Assembly (NCBI GenBank): GCA_027922465.2
Contig: BQMF02000043.1
Coordinates: 744,001 to 808,000 of the forward strand
DNA length: 64,000 bases
Reading direction: 5' to 3'
Origin: Turritopsis dohrnii
Taxonomy: Eukaryota > Cnidaria > Hydrozoa > Anthoathecata > Oceaniidae
This document shows, one piece after another, positions 46,568 to 57,517 of the stretch. The translations under genes were made by a program, and so were the position numbers. The notes beneath the pieces are model-generated. The model saw only the letters and a program-made list of their open reading frames with translations. It had not been told where the DNA came from and searched no databases. The first letter of the stretch is position 1; the number at the start of each line of letters is the position of its first letter.

Positions 46568-46706
46568 ATCCTAAATTTCGTGGAACTAATTTTCGCGGTC
46601 AAGCCATTATTTTGTATTTCGCATAACTTAATTTCACGGAAAGAGCCATATAACGCGAAAATAAGTTCCGGGAAAATTTGTACCCGCAAAAATTAGTTCC
46701 CTTAAT
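46568..46706. mobile_element. Short GCGAAA-type inverted repeat
   Basis: GGAACTAATTTTCGCGG near 46580 is inverted as CCGCAAAAATTAGTTCC near 46700. It is about 140 bases long and related in sequence style to the elements at 45200 and 50391. Confidence 0.5.
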
Positions 46707-47103
46707 AACACAAATTTCTGCTTTCAGTTATGTGTGCTGATTTCGGTAAGTCTGGATACGCCTTCTTCAAAATCAAAATCTTCGTTTATTGTTGTGTTCG
46801 CGATTTATTGGAAGACCGTTTGTAATTATAGTAAAGCTTTTTTCACATGTACGTAAAATTTTACGTAAGCTCTTACGACTAGGACAATGTTCATTCATTC
46901 TCTTCTTAAAGCTTATTTCACATGCACGTAATTTTTTTACGTAACGTCTTACGTTACGTTTACGTTGAAAACTACGTAATAGGCTTACGTAAAAACTACG
47001 TAAAGCAGGTTGAGAGATGCGACGGTCACATGTACGAAAGTTTCATTCATTCATACGTAAACAATAAGCAGCAAGAGAATTTTTTTTGAAATCATTTTCA
47101 AAG

Positions 47104-48783
47104 ATGGCAGCACTAAACAAACATCACATGCTTGCAGTAGCAATCATAATTTTGAGAAGGCGTCGTCGACGTCGACAAAAAGCAAAAGAAAGGGGTAGAA
47201 GGTTTTGGATAAGACCGACAAACCAGGACAGGAACCGGAGTGGTGCATTCATTTCAACATTCCTTCCCGCGAAAAGCCATGACCGTGAAGAGTTTTTCAG
47301 GTAAATATTTTGTTTGAGTCGATTTCTTGTTTGCTCGATGTGAATTAACCCAATTAGTTTTTATTTTAATTCACGATCTCAATGTAGTACTCTTATTGTT
47401 TTTATTACTTTATTGTTTTTACTCTTTGTTATCTTATACCTCGTCTTTTGAATTTTAACTTTTACACGTGCCTTTTATACTCGGTAATTACTCGTAATTA
47501 CTCTCTTGCTAATTTTGCATCGCTTGTACATATGTAGATTTTCTTTTAATCATTTATTTTAACTGATGATGAACGTTGGATGGCGTTCGAAACGTTTTAA
47601 ATGAATTTTAATAAAGATGTTGCTTCTTATATTCGTTATCAAGTTTTTGGCCCTCACAAACTTATTCAAAGAATTAAAATTTTAAATTTTTAGGTTTGTT
47701 CGCATGTCTCCTGAAAGATTTGATCATTTGCTAAGCCTGGTTCATGATAGGCTTGTTAGAAAATTTCATGTGCGAGAGCCAATCTCCCCGGCAGAACGAC
47801 TTGCAGTCAAGCTACGTTACCTGGCGTCAGGAGATAGTCAAACATCGATTGGTTTTTTGTTCAAAATGGGTCGTTCAACCGTGAATGCGATAATTGAGGA
47901 GGTTTGTACCGAACTGTGGCGTGTTTTATCACCTGACTACGTCCGACGTCCAACAACAGCTACCGAATGGAATGAAATTGCAGAAGAATTTCATAAAGTA
48001 TGGGATATGCCTAATTGCATAGGCGCATTGGATGGAAAACACATACGCATGCGTAAACCTGCGGATTCTGGGTCCTTGTGGCATAACTACAAGGGATTCT
48101 TTAGTATGGTGCTCATGGCCATTTGCGACGTTCGTTATTGCTTTACTTTGATAGACGTTGGCGAATATGGTACCAATAACGACAGCGGTGTTTTGAAAAA
48201 CTCCCAAATGGGGAAAATGTTTCAACGAGAGCAGATGAACGTTCCTGGGCCCAGGGATGTTGAAAAAAACATCAAATTACCCTACTTTTTGGTTGGCGAT
48301 GAAATCTTTCCCCTAAAGAATTGGTTGATGAGACCGTACTCTGGAAATTCCCTCACCAATGAAAATCGCAAAATATTCAATTACAGATTATCTAGAGCGC
48401 GTCGCACTATTGAAAACGCTTTTGGGATCATGGTCGCAAGATGGAGAATATTCCAAACACCGATAAACGCCGAACCTGAAAAAGTGGAAAAAATTGTTCT
48501 TGCTTGTATAGCGCTTCATAATTATCTAAAGCAGACGGATAACGCCTATTACACTCCTAAAGGATTTGTTGATTCGGAAAGCAGTTCGGGAAGAATCGTC
48601 CCTGGGCAATGGCGGAGTAGTATCGAAACTAAGTCTATTCAAAACATCAGACCTGTACGTGGTTCGAAATATACAAAGACTGCTGTTCAAACTCGGGAGA
48701 AACTCACAGAACATCTTGTAGCAGGGGGTTCAGTTTCTTGGCAATGGGATTATATCAGACGTACAGGCAACGAAGAAGATTAG
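47104..48783 (+). CDS. PIF/Harbinger transposase (two exons)
   Basis: Exon 1 (47104-47300) encodes an Arg-rich start and RFWIRPTNQDR; exon 2 (47694-48783) continues FVRMSPERFDHLL. The junction is AG/GTAAAT to TTTTTAG, phase 2, and the product is about 428 residues. Family hallmarks include a CIGALDGKHI block (first catalytic Asp), DVGEYGTNNDSGV (second Asp) and ARRTIENAFGIMVARWRIF (the Glu). Nuclear cut-and-paste recombinase activity is inferred from the family. No stop interrupts the frame, so the gene may still be active, but the partner gene is broken. Confidence 0.85.
47555..47650 (+). other. CTGATGA...CGAAAC motif in transposase intron (hammerhead-like or retroelement tail)
   Basis: The intron of the transposase gene holds ACTGATGATGAACGTTGGAT followed by GGCGTTCGAAACG, then AT-rich sequence. 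CTGATGA and GAAAC are the two conserved core boxes of hammerhead ribozymes; between them GAACG and CGTTC can pair. One extra U before the helix departs from the consensus. The same layout appears weakly at 17640-17700. It may equally be the conserved 3' tail of a Penelope- or LINE-type insertion. Confidence 0.3.
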
Positions 48784-48856
48784 TATTTTTTAACAATGCC
48801 TTTCTTTGTAATTTTGCTATCAACTCTATGTCAAAATAAAATATTACAACAATCAA

Positions 48857-50036
48857 CTAGCTCATATTTTGTTGGCCGAATGCGTTATTATAAGCAGCAA
48901 AATTCCCATATAATGACGTATTTGCTGACTCCACGTTATTGAGATTATAGTTAGGCCATGACATTTGTCCCTGTGGTGTTGTATTAACATTATTACGGTT
49001 AGACTGCTTTTTAAACTTTTTCATTAAAGTCGTTGTGATTTCGTATTCAATCATTTCCATGTCGTCTTCTTCTAGCTTATGGCTAAGTTTGCGCATTTTG
49101 GTAGCAACATATTCCCCAAACAAATCAAAATCATCTTTTGCCTTTTCCTGTTGAGCGTTTTTGTTATCTGCTGGAATAGCGTTGGAAATATTTCGAAGAA
49201 CAGCCATTTCTTCTCGTTCAATTGTGGTCATCTTATTTTTCTTCTTTCTTGTTTTCTTTTCATTTCCCTTATTTGTGGGAGCCTTTTTGGTTTTGTTAGC
49301 AGGAGTTACTTCAATTTTTCCAGCATCCATCAAATTTCCTCTCTCTGCATCATCATCATCGCTACCATCGTGCTTCTGGCTCATGGTAGAATGGTATTGC
49401 TTTCCCTCAACGTCTGAGATACTAGAATCGTCACCAGACAAATCCTCGTCTCCAGCGGTTTTAGCCATTGTTGGTCACAGTTGACTATCATCTTCATCGA
49501 CTTCTTCATCCTCAGAGCTGCTTACACTAGCGTTAGGGAGAGGCTTTTCGGTTTCTTTCTTTTTCTTGGGTTCGTCAATGTTACTTTTAGACCTCCGAGG
49601 TTTAATGAAGTCATCCAACCAAGTTAAAAAGGCAAAGTTTTTCAATTTTTCTCTCGCATTTTTCACAGCCTTGGATGATGTTCCAGATTTATTTGTCGAC
49701 GCCAGGGCTTTCTTGCAACGAGCATAACGGTCTCTCAGCTTCCATATTCTTTCTCCGCCTCTCCTCCTTAAAAAGATGTTATATATAAAATTAAAAAGGA
49801 TTACTCCTGCTGACCCGAATACAACACAAACGACCAAAATCTTCACTGAAATATTTAAAGTTGTCAATTGGGAATTGATGCTTTTTTATAAACTTACCAT
49901 CTTCCAAACCAAGCTTTTCAGCAACAGCTTTCCAAGCGTTGTTCTTGATATCCTTTCTATGGAAGTCTGGATGACTTTTGTCATAGAGAACGTAAAATTG
50001 TTCAACAGCTATCGAAAGCTCTTCGTCAGCCACCAT
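48857..50036 (-). pseudogene. Harbinger MADF/BESS-like DNA-binding partner, one in-frame stop
   Basis: Exon 1 (49898-50036) encodes the start of a MADF/Myb-like domain (AVEQFYVLYDKSHPDFHRKD.., then NAWKAVAEKLG). Exon 2 continues with ERIWKLRDRYARCKKAL and an acidic Ser-rich linker. A TGA at 49475-49477 breaks the frame, and six bases on, ATG reopens it. The rest is a Lys-rich segment and a BESS-like end (FGEYVATKMRKL..). The splice from GATG/GTAAGT needs a less obvious acceptor (GGAGAG at about 49762) to keep frame. In this superfamily the partner helps nuclear import and binding of the transposon ends. Confidence 0.7.
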
Positions 50037-50390
50037 CTTGAATTTGAATGAGCTTGTTTTTTTTAAAAAACAAAAATAGCTTCGGAATGTAATTTTCGAA
50101 CGTTTTATATTCGAAAAACGTCATTCGAATGCTATTGCGCAATATTTTTTCTTCTTTTTTTCTTCCTGGTCTTACGGACGGCTTACGGGCAGTCCCTTGC
50201 GATCAAAATTTTTTCATCGCAAGGAAATCGTCGTAAGGCTCTTACGGGACGTCGTAAAGGCTTATGTAAAAACTTGACGTAAGGAAAATAAGCGTCACAT
50301 GTACGTCAGATTTTACGTAAGCGTAAGAGAATGAATGAACCACGTAATTTACGTAAGGCTTACGTTGAAAAATTACGTGCATGTGAAAAG

Positions 50391-50813
50391 GAAGAAACTT
50401 TCGCGGAAGAAACTTTCGCGAGTTCGCGATTTTTCGGCAAAATCGCGAAAGTAAAATCCCGCGAAAAATGCTGAATGTCTTCATTCGCGAAAATTAATTC
50501 CCGGGAGAAATGTTATTTTTTTCACCGAAATTTTCAAAACAAATTGTCACACTACAAAAATATAGCATGCTTAAGGGTTTTCCTCTGAGTATCGTTTGAA
50601 ATAAATAGGTAAACTTTTTAAAAACTGTATTTCTTGTTTGTACTTTGACTTGTCTTCTTTTCGAATCATGGAAAGAAAATTTTTGAACTGCTTTATTCGC
50701 GAAAGTTAATTCTCGCGAAACATAGTCAAATGGGTCATAAGCGAAAGTAAATTCCCAAAATTTCGCGATTTTTTCGCCTCACGAAAGTTTCTTCCGTGAA
50801 AGTTTCTTCCTTT
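50391..50813. mobile_element. GCGAAA-type inverted-repeat element abutting the Harbinger
   Basis: GGAAGAAACTTTCGCGGAAG at the left is inverted as GTGAAAGTTTCTTCC at the right, and an inner pair TTCGCGATTTTT / AAATTTCGCGATTTTT also matches. It is noncoding, about 420 bp. Its left end touches the right end of the Harbinger element, so one has inserted at the border of the other. Confidence 0.65.
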
Positions 50814-50989
50814 AAAGTAGTGTTCAATACAAATGAGTGCGAAATATATCTTATTCCAAGAAATTAACGCACTACCTAATTAACGCGGTTTTAAAAATCT
50901 GTGTTAATTTCATACAGTATCATTATAACAATAATAACGATATATTTCACAGTATCTCCAAAATTATACAATTGGCTCTTCACCTGGAA

Positions 50990-51165
50990 AGGATGGAAGG
51001 ATGTCTAAAAAAGAGTCAGCCCAAAAGTATGGTGTCCCAAAGAACACAATATCAACCTGGGTTAAGAATAAAAACAAATTTTTGACCTCACTGGAAAAAA
51101 ATGTCACAAAATCTGAACTTTTCTCCCGGTCCCCTGAGAGTTCGAGATATCGAGAGTCGACCGTA
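50990..51165 (+). pseudogene. Tigger/pogo transposase remnant (N-terminal HTH)
   Basis: The frame reads MSKKESAQKYGVPKNTISTW followed by VKNK, the psq/CENP-B-type helix-turn-helix of Tigger transposases. Shortly after comes CCCTGAGAGTTCGAGATATC, which looks like the terminal inverted repeat of that group. The catalytic domain is deleted, so it is a MITE-like remnant. Confidence 0.65.
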
Positions 51166-51530
51166 TACTTTTCCGATATTTTCAAATATTAAGACATTTT
51201 ACAGAACCGTGCGTGTCAAAAATATTTTTTAAAACAATGTCCTTGCATGGTCCCTATCAAATTCTGATATCTGCACTTAATCTTTATTGAATCGATTATT
51301 GAGTTGATTTTGTTGTGTTGACATAAACCACTGAAGTGTTAAGAAAAACCTATTGCCGTGTTATAAACTAATATTTTTGTGTTTTCCCCTTATTAAATTT
51401 ATATACATGCCACTCAGATTCGCTTTAATTTAATGGAATTTGAAATCCACATGTTAAAACCGAAAATGTAAAGTAAAGGTTCCTTGACCGCTGAGATTCC
51501 GCCACGTTAATTTCTTTCGTGTTCAAATCA

Positions 51531-52688
51531 TTAATCAGTGGACGAAATCTTCCTCTTCTCAATAAGCCCTGGGTAAACATTTGACATTAAGAGAATTCTA
51601 TTCCAACCAATAATATCCCCTTCTTGGTAATTCCCACTATACACCGTTTCAACTTCCTCCTGTGATAGTTCTTTATTCCATATATTCAACTGTGTCATAT
51701 TCCCTAGCCATGTTTGATCACCATCATCAACCTCACATCGCCCGTTATTTCTGTCAAGATCTTGCCCCACCACAACAGTATCCGGGTGAAAAGAACTACC
51801 AGTATTAATTGTATGTTTGCTCTCCTCAACACCATTGATGTAAAACGTCAAATTTGCATCAGTATTGAACGTTATGCAAACGTGGTACCATTTTGAGATC
51901 TCAAAATAATTTTCTGAACCGACACCACCACCTCCAGCAAACGATACCAAACCAACCTTGCCCAAAGCATTTACATTGATCAGAAACATATTACAGTCTA
52001 CGTTCGGTCCTTGTTCAAATAACGAGACCACGTGCCGATACTCATTGAAGCCCTCACGCTTTAACCATGCACATACTGATACCACTTTTATGGAATATTT
52101 CAGATCAATAGCAATATGGTCGTGTTTTACATTGTCGAACACAAAATCAAGTGCTGTGGAACCAATCGGTGATTTCGATTGACATTCACCACTGGAGCAA
52201 GAGCACTCAACGGGACCACCACAAGGTTGCGTGCAATTGCCACCATTCACGCACAATCCACAAGTAGTAATGTTTTTACAAACGCATCGATACCATGGTG
52301 GTTTGCATGTTGACACACACTGGAGATGTTTCGCGCATGGTTTGTGTTTCAAACAGTATTGGCCTTGATATTTCGCATATTCGTTAATGTAAAAGAATGT
52401 CCAGCCTGATACCTCTTCAAGAACACTCGAACGTCCGTCATCTGCGCTCAGTTGGCATTCTTTCGTTACGTCATTGTAGTTGATACCTTTACAGATTCCA
52501 TGATACCAGCATTCCAGTTGACAACTCCTCACAGATACTCCACTGATAGATTTGTAATAGAAAGACAATTTTCTTTCCTTTATCTCATCGAATTGTACGC
52601 CAGTCAAACAAACGTCATCATTCATGTTCGAATGAGCAACGCCCCATAACGCCCACCATAATCCAAAGAAACATAAGGACATAAACAT
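51531..52688 (-). CDS. Secreted PAN / EGF / pentraxin-like (LamG) protein, copy 2
   Basis: One exon, 385 residues, clearly a paralogue of 42089-43240. Order: signal peptide (1-20, MFMSLCFFGLWWALWGVAHS), PAN-like region (27-110), Cys-rich EGF-like segments with CGLCVNGGNC (112-170), and pentraxin-like domain (175-370) with WYHVCITF, FYINGVEE and LNIWNKELSQEEV. The two proteins are nearly identical in the N-terminal 170 residues and more divergent in the pentraxin-like middle (residues 195-260). A TTTCTTTTCAG lies just before the ATG, perhaps the acceptor of a 5' untranslated intron. The protein is predicted to be secreted. Confidence 0.87.
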   Translation of the reverse strand: MFMSLCFFGLWWALWGVAHSNMNDDVCLTGVQFDEIKERKLSFYYKSISGVSVRSCQLECWYHGICKGINYNDVTKECQLSADDGRSSVLEEVSGWTFFYINEYAKYQGQYCLKHKPCAKHLQCVSTCKPPWYRCVCKNITTCGLCVNGGNCTQPCGGPVECSCSSGECQSKSPIGSTALDFVFDNVKHDHIAIDLKYSIKVVSVCAWLKREGFNEYRHVVSLFEQGPNVDCNMFLINVNALGKVGLVSFAGGGGVGSENYFEISKWYHVCITFNTDANLTFYINGVEESKHTINTGSSFHPDTVVVGQDLDRNNGRCEVDDGDQTWLGNMTQLNIWNKELSQEEVETVYSGNYQEGDIIGWNRILLMSNVYPGLIEKRKISSTD

Positions 52689-52699
52689 AATTGTGTTAA

Positions 52700-53560
52700 T
52701 GCTGAAAAGAAATAATTGTTTTCTACTGACTGCTTGTTAAACATTTATCCTACAACATTGTTATAAGTATCTTTTGCGGTAAGTGAACTCACGTGTACAC
52801 ATGAAAAGAAACCTTTATGGGTGGTATTCAGACTACCAAAACCCTGGATATAAGTACTTATTCTTGAGTTCCTCTTAGTTTAGTTTTTATGAATTTCACA
52901 GAGAATTTCCACCCAAAAGAAGTTCAATCATCCACTCAGTTGATTTACAAATTATTTTTCAGGCACCGTTGCCAGATAATACCGTACCAGTGTGGAGCGT
53001 GGTTTCAACACATTTATATCCAACCAATTTGTTAATTTCTTTAGCAGAAAAACAATCACTTCCATTATTCAGAACTTTACAACCGTTCTATTTTAAACCA
53101 TTTCCTTCAACACAGAGACACGGTTAAATTCATATACAACTCGCAAACATGAAACATGAAACAGAAAAAACAGTTGAGCTGAGATTTACCTCAATCAAGA
53201 AACATTTATCATGACTGTAAACTATACATTTGAACATTCTGTTTTTTCCCATTTCTTTTTTAGATGTCGTTACAGTTGTTGCTTTATAATCACCACCTCT
53301 TAAGGAAATTTCTGACGGTTTATCTTTTAAAGAAACAAAATTACCAGACTTGAATTCTAAGATGAAAACAAAAAATTCTAGTTCTACATCATATTTTACA
53401 ATCATCTTTCATCAAAAAGTAACCACCAATTCACTCTTATGACAAAAAACAGAGTGCGTTGCTATCCACTATTCAAAACTAACCTCACATTCAATCAGTT
53501 CACTTACATAACTAAAGGTTTCTATGCAAAATTCAATGTTAAATGATCACATCAATAAGG
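52700..53560. other. Duplicated upstream region of copy-2 gene
   Basis: This aligns in pieces with 43277-44400, showing that the gene was duplicated together with at least 1 kb of upstream sequence. An open minus frame at 53130-53405 is not conserved in the other copy and is not called. Confidence 0.5.
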
Positions 53561-53562
53561 TT

Positions 53563-54345
53563 TTCTTAAGGTTGAAATACACGATTATTTTAAAATGATA
53601 AATGGCAAATGATAATTTGTTTAATCCTTTAAAAAATGATTAGAACATCTGTTTACAGGATCATTTATGATTACAACATTTTTATAAAAGTTCTATGGTA
53701 AAAGTGCACTTTTCAGCCATGGACTCTGACGGTAGCAAACGTAGTTGTTGCTATTACGTCCAAATGACGAAAGAGGAAAAATGAAAGGCAGAAACGAAGA
53801 CATTGGGTGAAACCTTGACTTCAAAAACGAAACTTTTTAGGAATTTATAACACGCTTGTGAGGGAATTTCAAGCAGAAGATCATTACGAATATTCAATGT
53901 TGTTGAGAATTTCGCCGGAAAGTTTTGAAGAAATATGAAGTTTAATAAGTCCTTCGAACATTGCACAGTGATACTCTTTCTTCTTTGGTCCTTATGCTTG
54001 TAATTTGTGGATGAAACATTCCACAAAAACTCCTCTTCCTGCCATAAATTATTAAATTGATCAGTTGATGCTAACTTAACCAACGACATATTTATTTAAT
54101 ATGCAAATTACCACTTTGTTTTTCTCCTTCATAGCTGTAAAAACTAATCGCGTGACTAAAAGTGAGTAAAACAATAAATTCAATAGAGAAATTCCATCAT
54201 TTTTTAAATGAAAATTCAAACATGTCTGAGTTATCATTTTTAAATGATAGTTGAAAATGACGGGTACTTTCCGTCATTTTTTGAGCGTTTACACGATCAG
54301 TTTTAAATGATCATTTAAAAAATATCATTGTCAGTGTGGAAGTGG
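53563..54345. mobile_element. Internally deleted PIF/Harbinger element
   Basis: The plus strand (about 53770-53936) encodes a Harbinger N-terminus: RQKRRHWVKP, a TGA where Trp is expected, then GIYNTLVREFQAEDHYEY and LLRISPESFEEI ending in a stop. The minus strand from 54089 encodes the start of a MADF protein (LWQEEEFLWNVSSTNYKHKD). The rest of both genes, including the catalytic domain, is missing. It is flanked by AT-rich ends with repeated AAATGATNATTT motifs (53600 and 54310), plausible terminal repeats. This is a nonautonomous derivative of a Harbinger family other than the one at 46.8 kb. Confidence 0.6.
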
Positions 54346-57300
54346 TCTACTCTCCACTTCCAGAAAGCTGACGCACAAACAAAATTTAAATAGAATTAAT
54401 TAACCCTATATCAAATATCCTCCAGCTAAAATGGGCCAATGCTATGTGTTAATAAAGCATTAGCTTTTATCATCAAGTCGTAGATGTTATTCAAGACAGA
54501 TCTCCGCATTGACCTCTTAAACAACACCATGCACTTATTACAGATATTGCTAAAATGACAATAACTTGTGTACTAAGCCTGAAACATTATGTACAGAAAC
54601 TCACAGAAGAGGAGCATTTGCATTCAAGGTCGTTGAATGATTTTTCAAGATTATTCAAAGCACTCAAGGTCACTTTTGAAATTCAAGTATTTTCAAGGTT
54701 TCCAAGGCTTTTAAGGTCTGTTGGCAACACTGAAAAACATAAAGCAAGCAGAACAGGCCACCATTGCAACCACCTCTTCAGTTAGGACTTACTGTTACAA
54801 AGTGTTAAGTTTCTGTTATATTGGTGTAATGACTGTTGCAATGTTGATACATATGTCAATATATAAGTTACGCCCTGATGAACAGGATAAAGAAAATCAA
54901 TTGCATTACTCTCGCTCGTATAGTGGAAACCACTCCGCATATATAATTAAACATGTGATTTCAATGATACAGAACGAATAAACAAATCAGCCAATTTGAA
55001 TTTCAAAGTCCTCTTCGTTTTCATTGAAACTCCCAATTTTGTTTTATAGTTTCCATCTTATTAGAAGATAACAGCATTATAATAAGATTTAAAGTTATGT
55101 AAAGTGGCAATTTTTGACAAACAAAGGAAATACTGTTTTTTTATTGGCTGTTAATCATAAAACAAAGGAAATACTGTTTTTTTATTGGCTGTTAATCATA
55201 AAACAAAGGAAATACTGTTTTTTTATTGGCTGTTTATAATCATAAAAGAAAATATTAGAAATACAAAAAGCACCTGAGAAACAGGAGGTGAGACTTTAAC
55301 CAGTCAAATAAAAGGATCTGTCCTCTATCTTTTCATTCTAAATAGTCTTTTTCATGTTTTAACCAGTGATATAGATTGATCCTTAGATCAACTACTTCTT
55401 GAAAGTAAAACTTGATAATAATTTGTTGGAAACATTTATATTAAAGATAAACAATCTCAAAACCAAGTTTATTTTTTAAAAGAAAGTTACAATTTTTTTT
55501 TTTATTTAAATCGATTGCTCCGAAGCCACTACTAGGCAGAGAGCTACACACTCCAGCTGACAATCATTTCAACTTTGGCACTAATTTCTAACTTATCCCT
55601 CACCCAGCCCTGTTAACCCAGAAACATCCGAAGACTTTACGGGGGGAAATTGGCTGGTAGCAGTACCACCACCAGGGACACATTTAGAAATGAAAAGAAT
55701 AATCAATACGGCAAATATATATGATGTTGTTGGCTACACCAAACCTCCTGCGAAATTGTTTTTGTGCGTTGTCTTACACTTCTGCATAATGTCTGGAAAT
55801 AAGCTGTATCGCATGGTTTTCAACACTGGGAGGTGCAAATATTATAATTCAAGTTATTTTTGCAAATGCTGCTTATAATAGATATCAAGAGGTTTTATCC
55901 AGTTACTATTTGGTTATCAGTTCGGGAGGAGACCCTTTCAAAATTACAATAACATAAGATTTCTTTTAATACACATTTTCACTTGAAATTCCTTTTTGTG
56001 AAGTTTGCCTGATCTTTATAATAGCGAGTGTGCATCCCACTTTTATTTTTTAGAGAGTGATAAATTTTGTTGAATTTTACAGTCAAAATCTTCTTAATCG
56101 TGTGGTCATATTCTTTATGAGGCCATTTGCTTTTCTACGATTATTAAATAGTAGCACGTGCCGTGACGTCAGTTTTTTTTATCGTCGCAATTAGGTGATT
56201 CAAATTTTCGTCACGGGGTTTGCACACCTTGATTAATTATATTTTATGTCACCTTTTTTCGACACGGGATTTGCGTACATCATTTTCAAAGTTAGATGTG
56301 GTAAAAAGTTTTACACGGGTTACTATTCTAAATAGTAACATCATAATTAACATAAAACTACTTTAGATATTCATAAATATCAGTAAACCCGACTATTCTT
56401 TCTCTCTTGGTAAGAAGGCAAGCTTTAAAACAACAAATAAATTTGTAAAAAGGCTTAAAGATTGTTGCTCGATTACTTACTGTGTTGAAAGATATGTTTT
56501 CTTATATTTTCATTGTTATTTTTCTCTTTTTCATAAAAAACCACGTGCGTGATTCAAATAAATTACTTTTCCCCCTCCCGCGATTGCTATTAGACTTGAA
56601 AGTAAAGATCACAGGCTAAATCCTCGTCATCCTAATAAACATTCCGTGATATCTTACACAGTGCTTGAATATTAGCTGATCTTGCTTTTTTTTACTTTCA
56701 AAACATTGACCTTGGCCATAAGTAACATGTGAAGTCCGCATATTGATGAAGGTCAGAATATACTTTAATTTGTTGTTGCACTTGATTTCTTTCATTTACT
56801 TCTACAATAGTAACTTGCAAACATGATTACAGGGATTAACTAATCATCTTTTAAGGGAGGTTTAGAATAGTTTTTTAGAACACAACTCTTCTTTCTTTAG
56901 CTACCTACATCATCATCATCATCATCATTAGATTTTGAAGCACAGCTTTTTAAAATCTGAAACTTTGCAGATAATTTAGTATGTTATGAATTTGAAACTA
57001 AATCTCGATTTCTTTTTCTCTTTTATGTTTAAAAGATCATAATTTCAATTATGTCAAATTATATTGGGGAATTATTATTAGGTAGTCATTGGACAATTCG
57101 TCATCTGAATTATCTTTGTTTGCACTAAAAACTTCATGAAACTAATGACCTACGTAATTGCAAAAATCTGGGTTTTTGGGTTGCTACTTTAAGTCTGTCC
57201 AAAAAAGAAAGAAGGTTATGTGATTTTTGATTTTTAAGCAGTTTTAATCAGTGATGAAGATATGCCCCTCTCTCCCCTTCTTAATTTTATGCTTTAAGTC

Positions 57301-57500
57301 ACAGTTATGTTATGTTCAGAAAGTTGCTTAAATCTTAGAAAAGTAAACTGCAAGCGTATCTATATCTGATCAGTGATATAGCAAGAGTTAATAATGATAG
57401 TTTTGAATCAACTGGTAAGCATAACATTCTTCTATGAAGCTTCTTTGATTTTAGTTGAACAGAATATATTTCAGAAGCAAACATACATCTGTGCTTTGAA
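54346..57500. other. Intergenic stretch with repeats, no supported gene
   Basis: About 54610-54735 contains many CAAGGTC / TTCAAG motifs, a style seen in decayed hAT-like ends. 55119-55245 is a tandem repeat: three copies of a 40-41-base unit (AACAAAGGAAATACTG..). 56915-56930 is a CAT microsatellite. 55500-55690 has a GC-richer segment that may be a retroposon fragment. The final kilobase may hold the promoter of the downstream gene, but I see no clear TATA box. Confidence 0.5.
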
Positions 57501-57517
57501 ACTTAATTTAATCCAAC

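Larger units (their letters stand above)
46837..50390. mobile_element. PIF/Harbinger transposon, nearly complete
   Basis: A 3.55-kb element with the classical two-gene layout: transposase on the plus strand and a MADF/Myb-like protein on the minus strand, tail to tail. The left end (CTTTTTTCACATGTACGTAA) and right end (inverse of CCTTTTCACATGCACGTAAT) are imperfect terminal inverted repeats. Both ends carry a second internal copy of the CACATGYACGTMA repeat and a shared GTTCATTCATTCTCT block (46890 and the inverse at 50325). Target duplication could not be fixed with certainty because another element abuts the right end. Confidence 0.85.

Noticed and set aside
49079..49484. Plus-strand hydrophobic frames resembling membrane proteins
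   Set aside because: They are antisense to the Lys/Glu-rich Harbinger partner gene; reverse complements of such codons read as hydrophobic residues.
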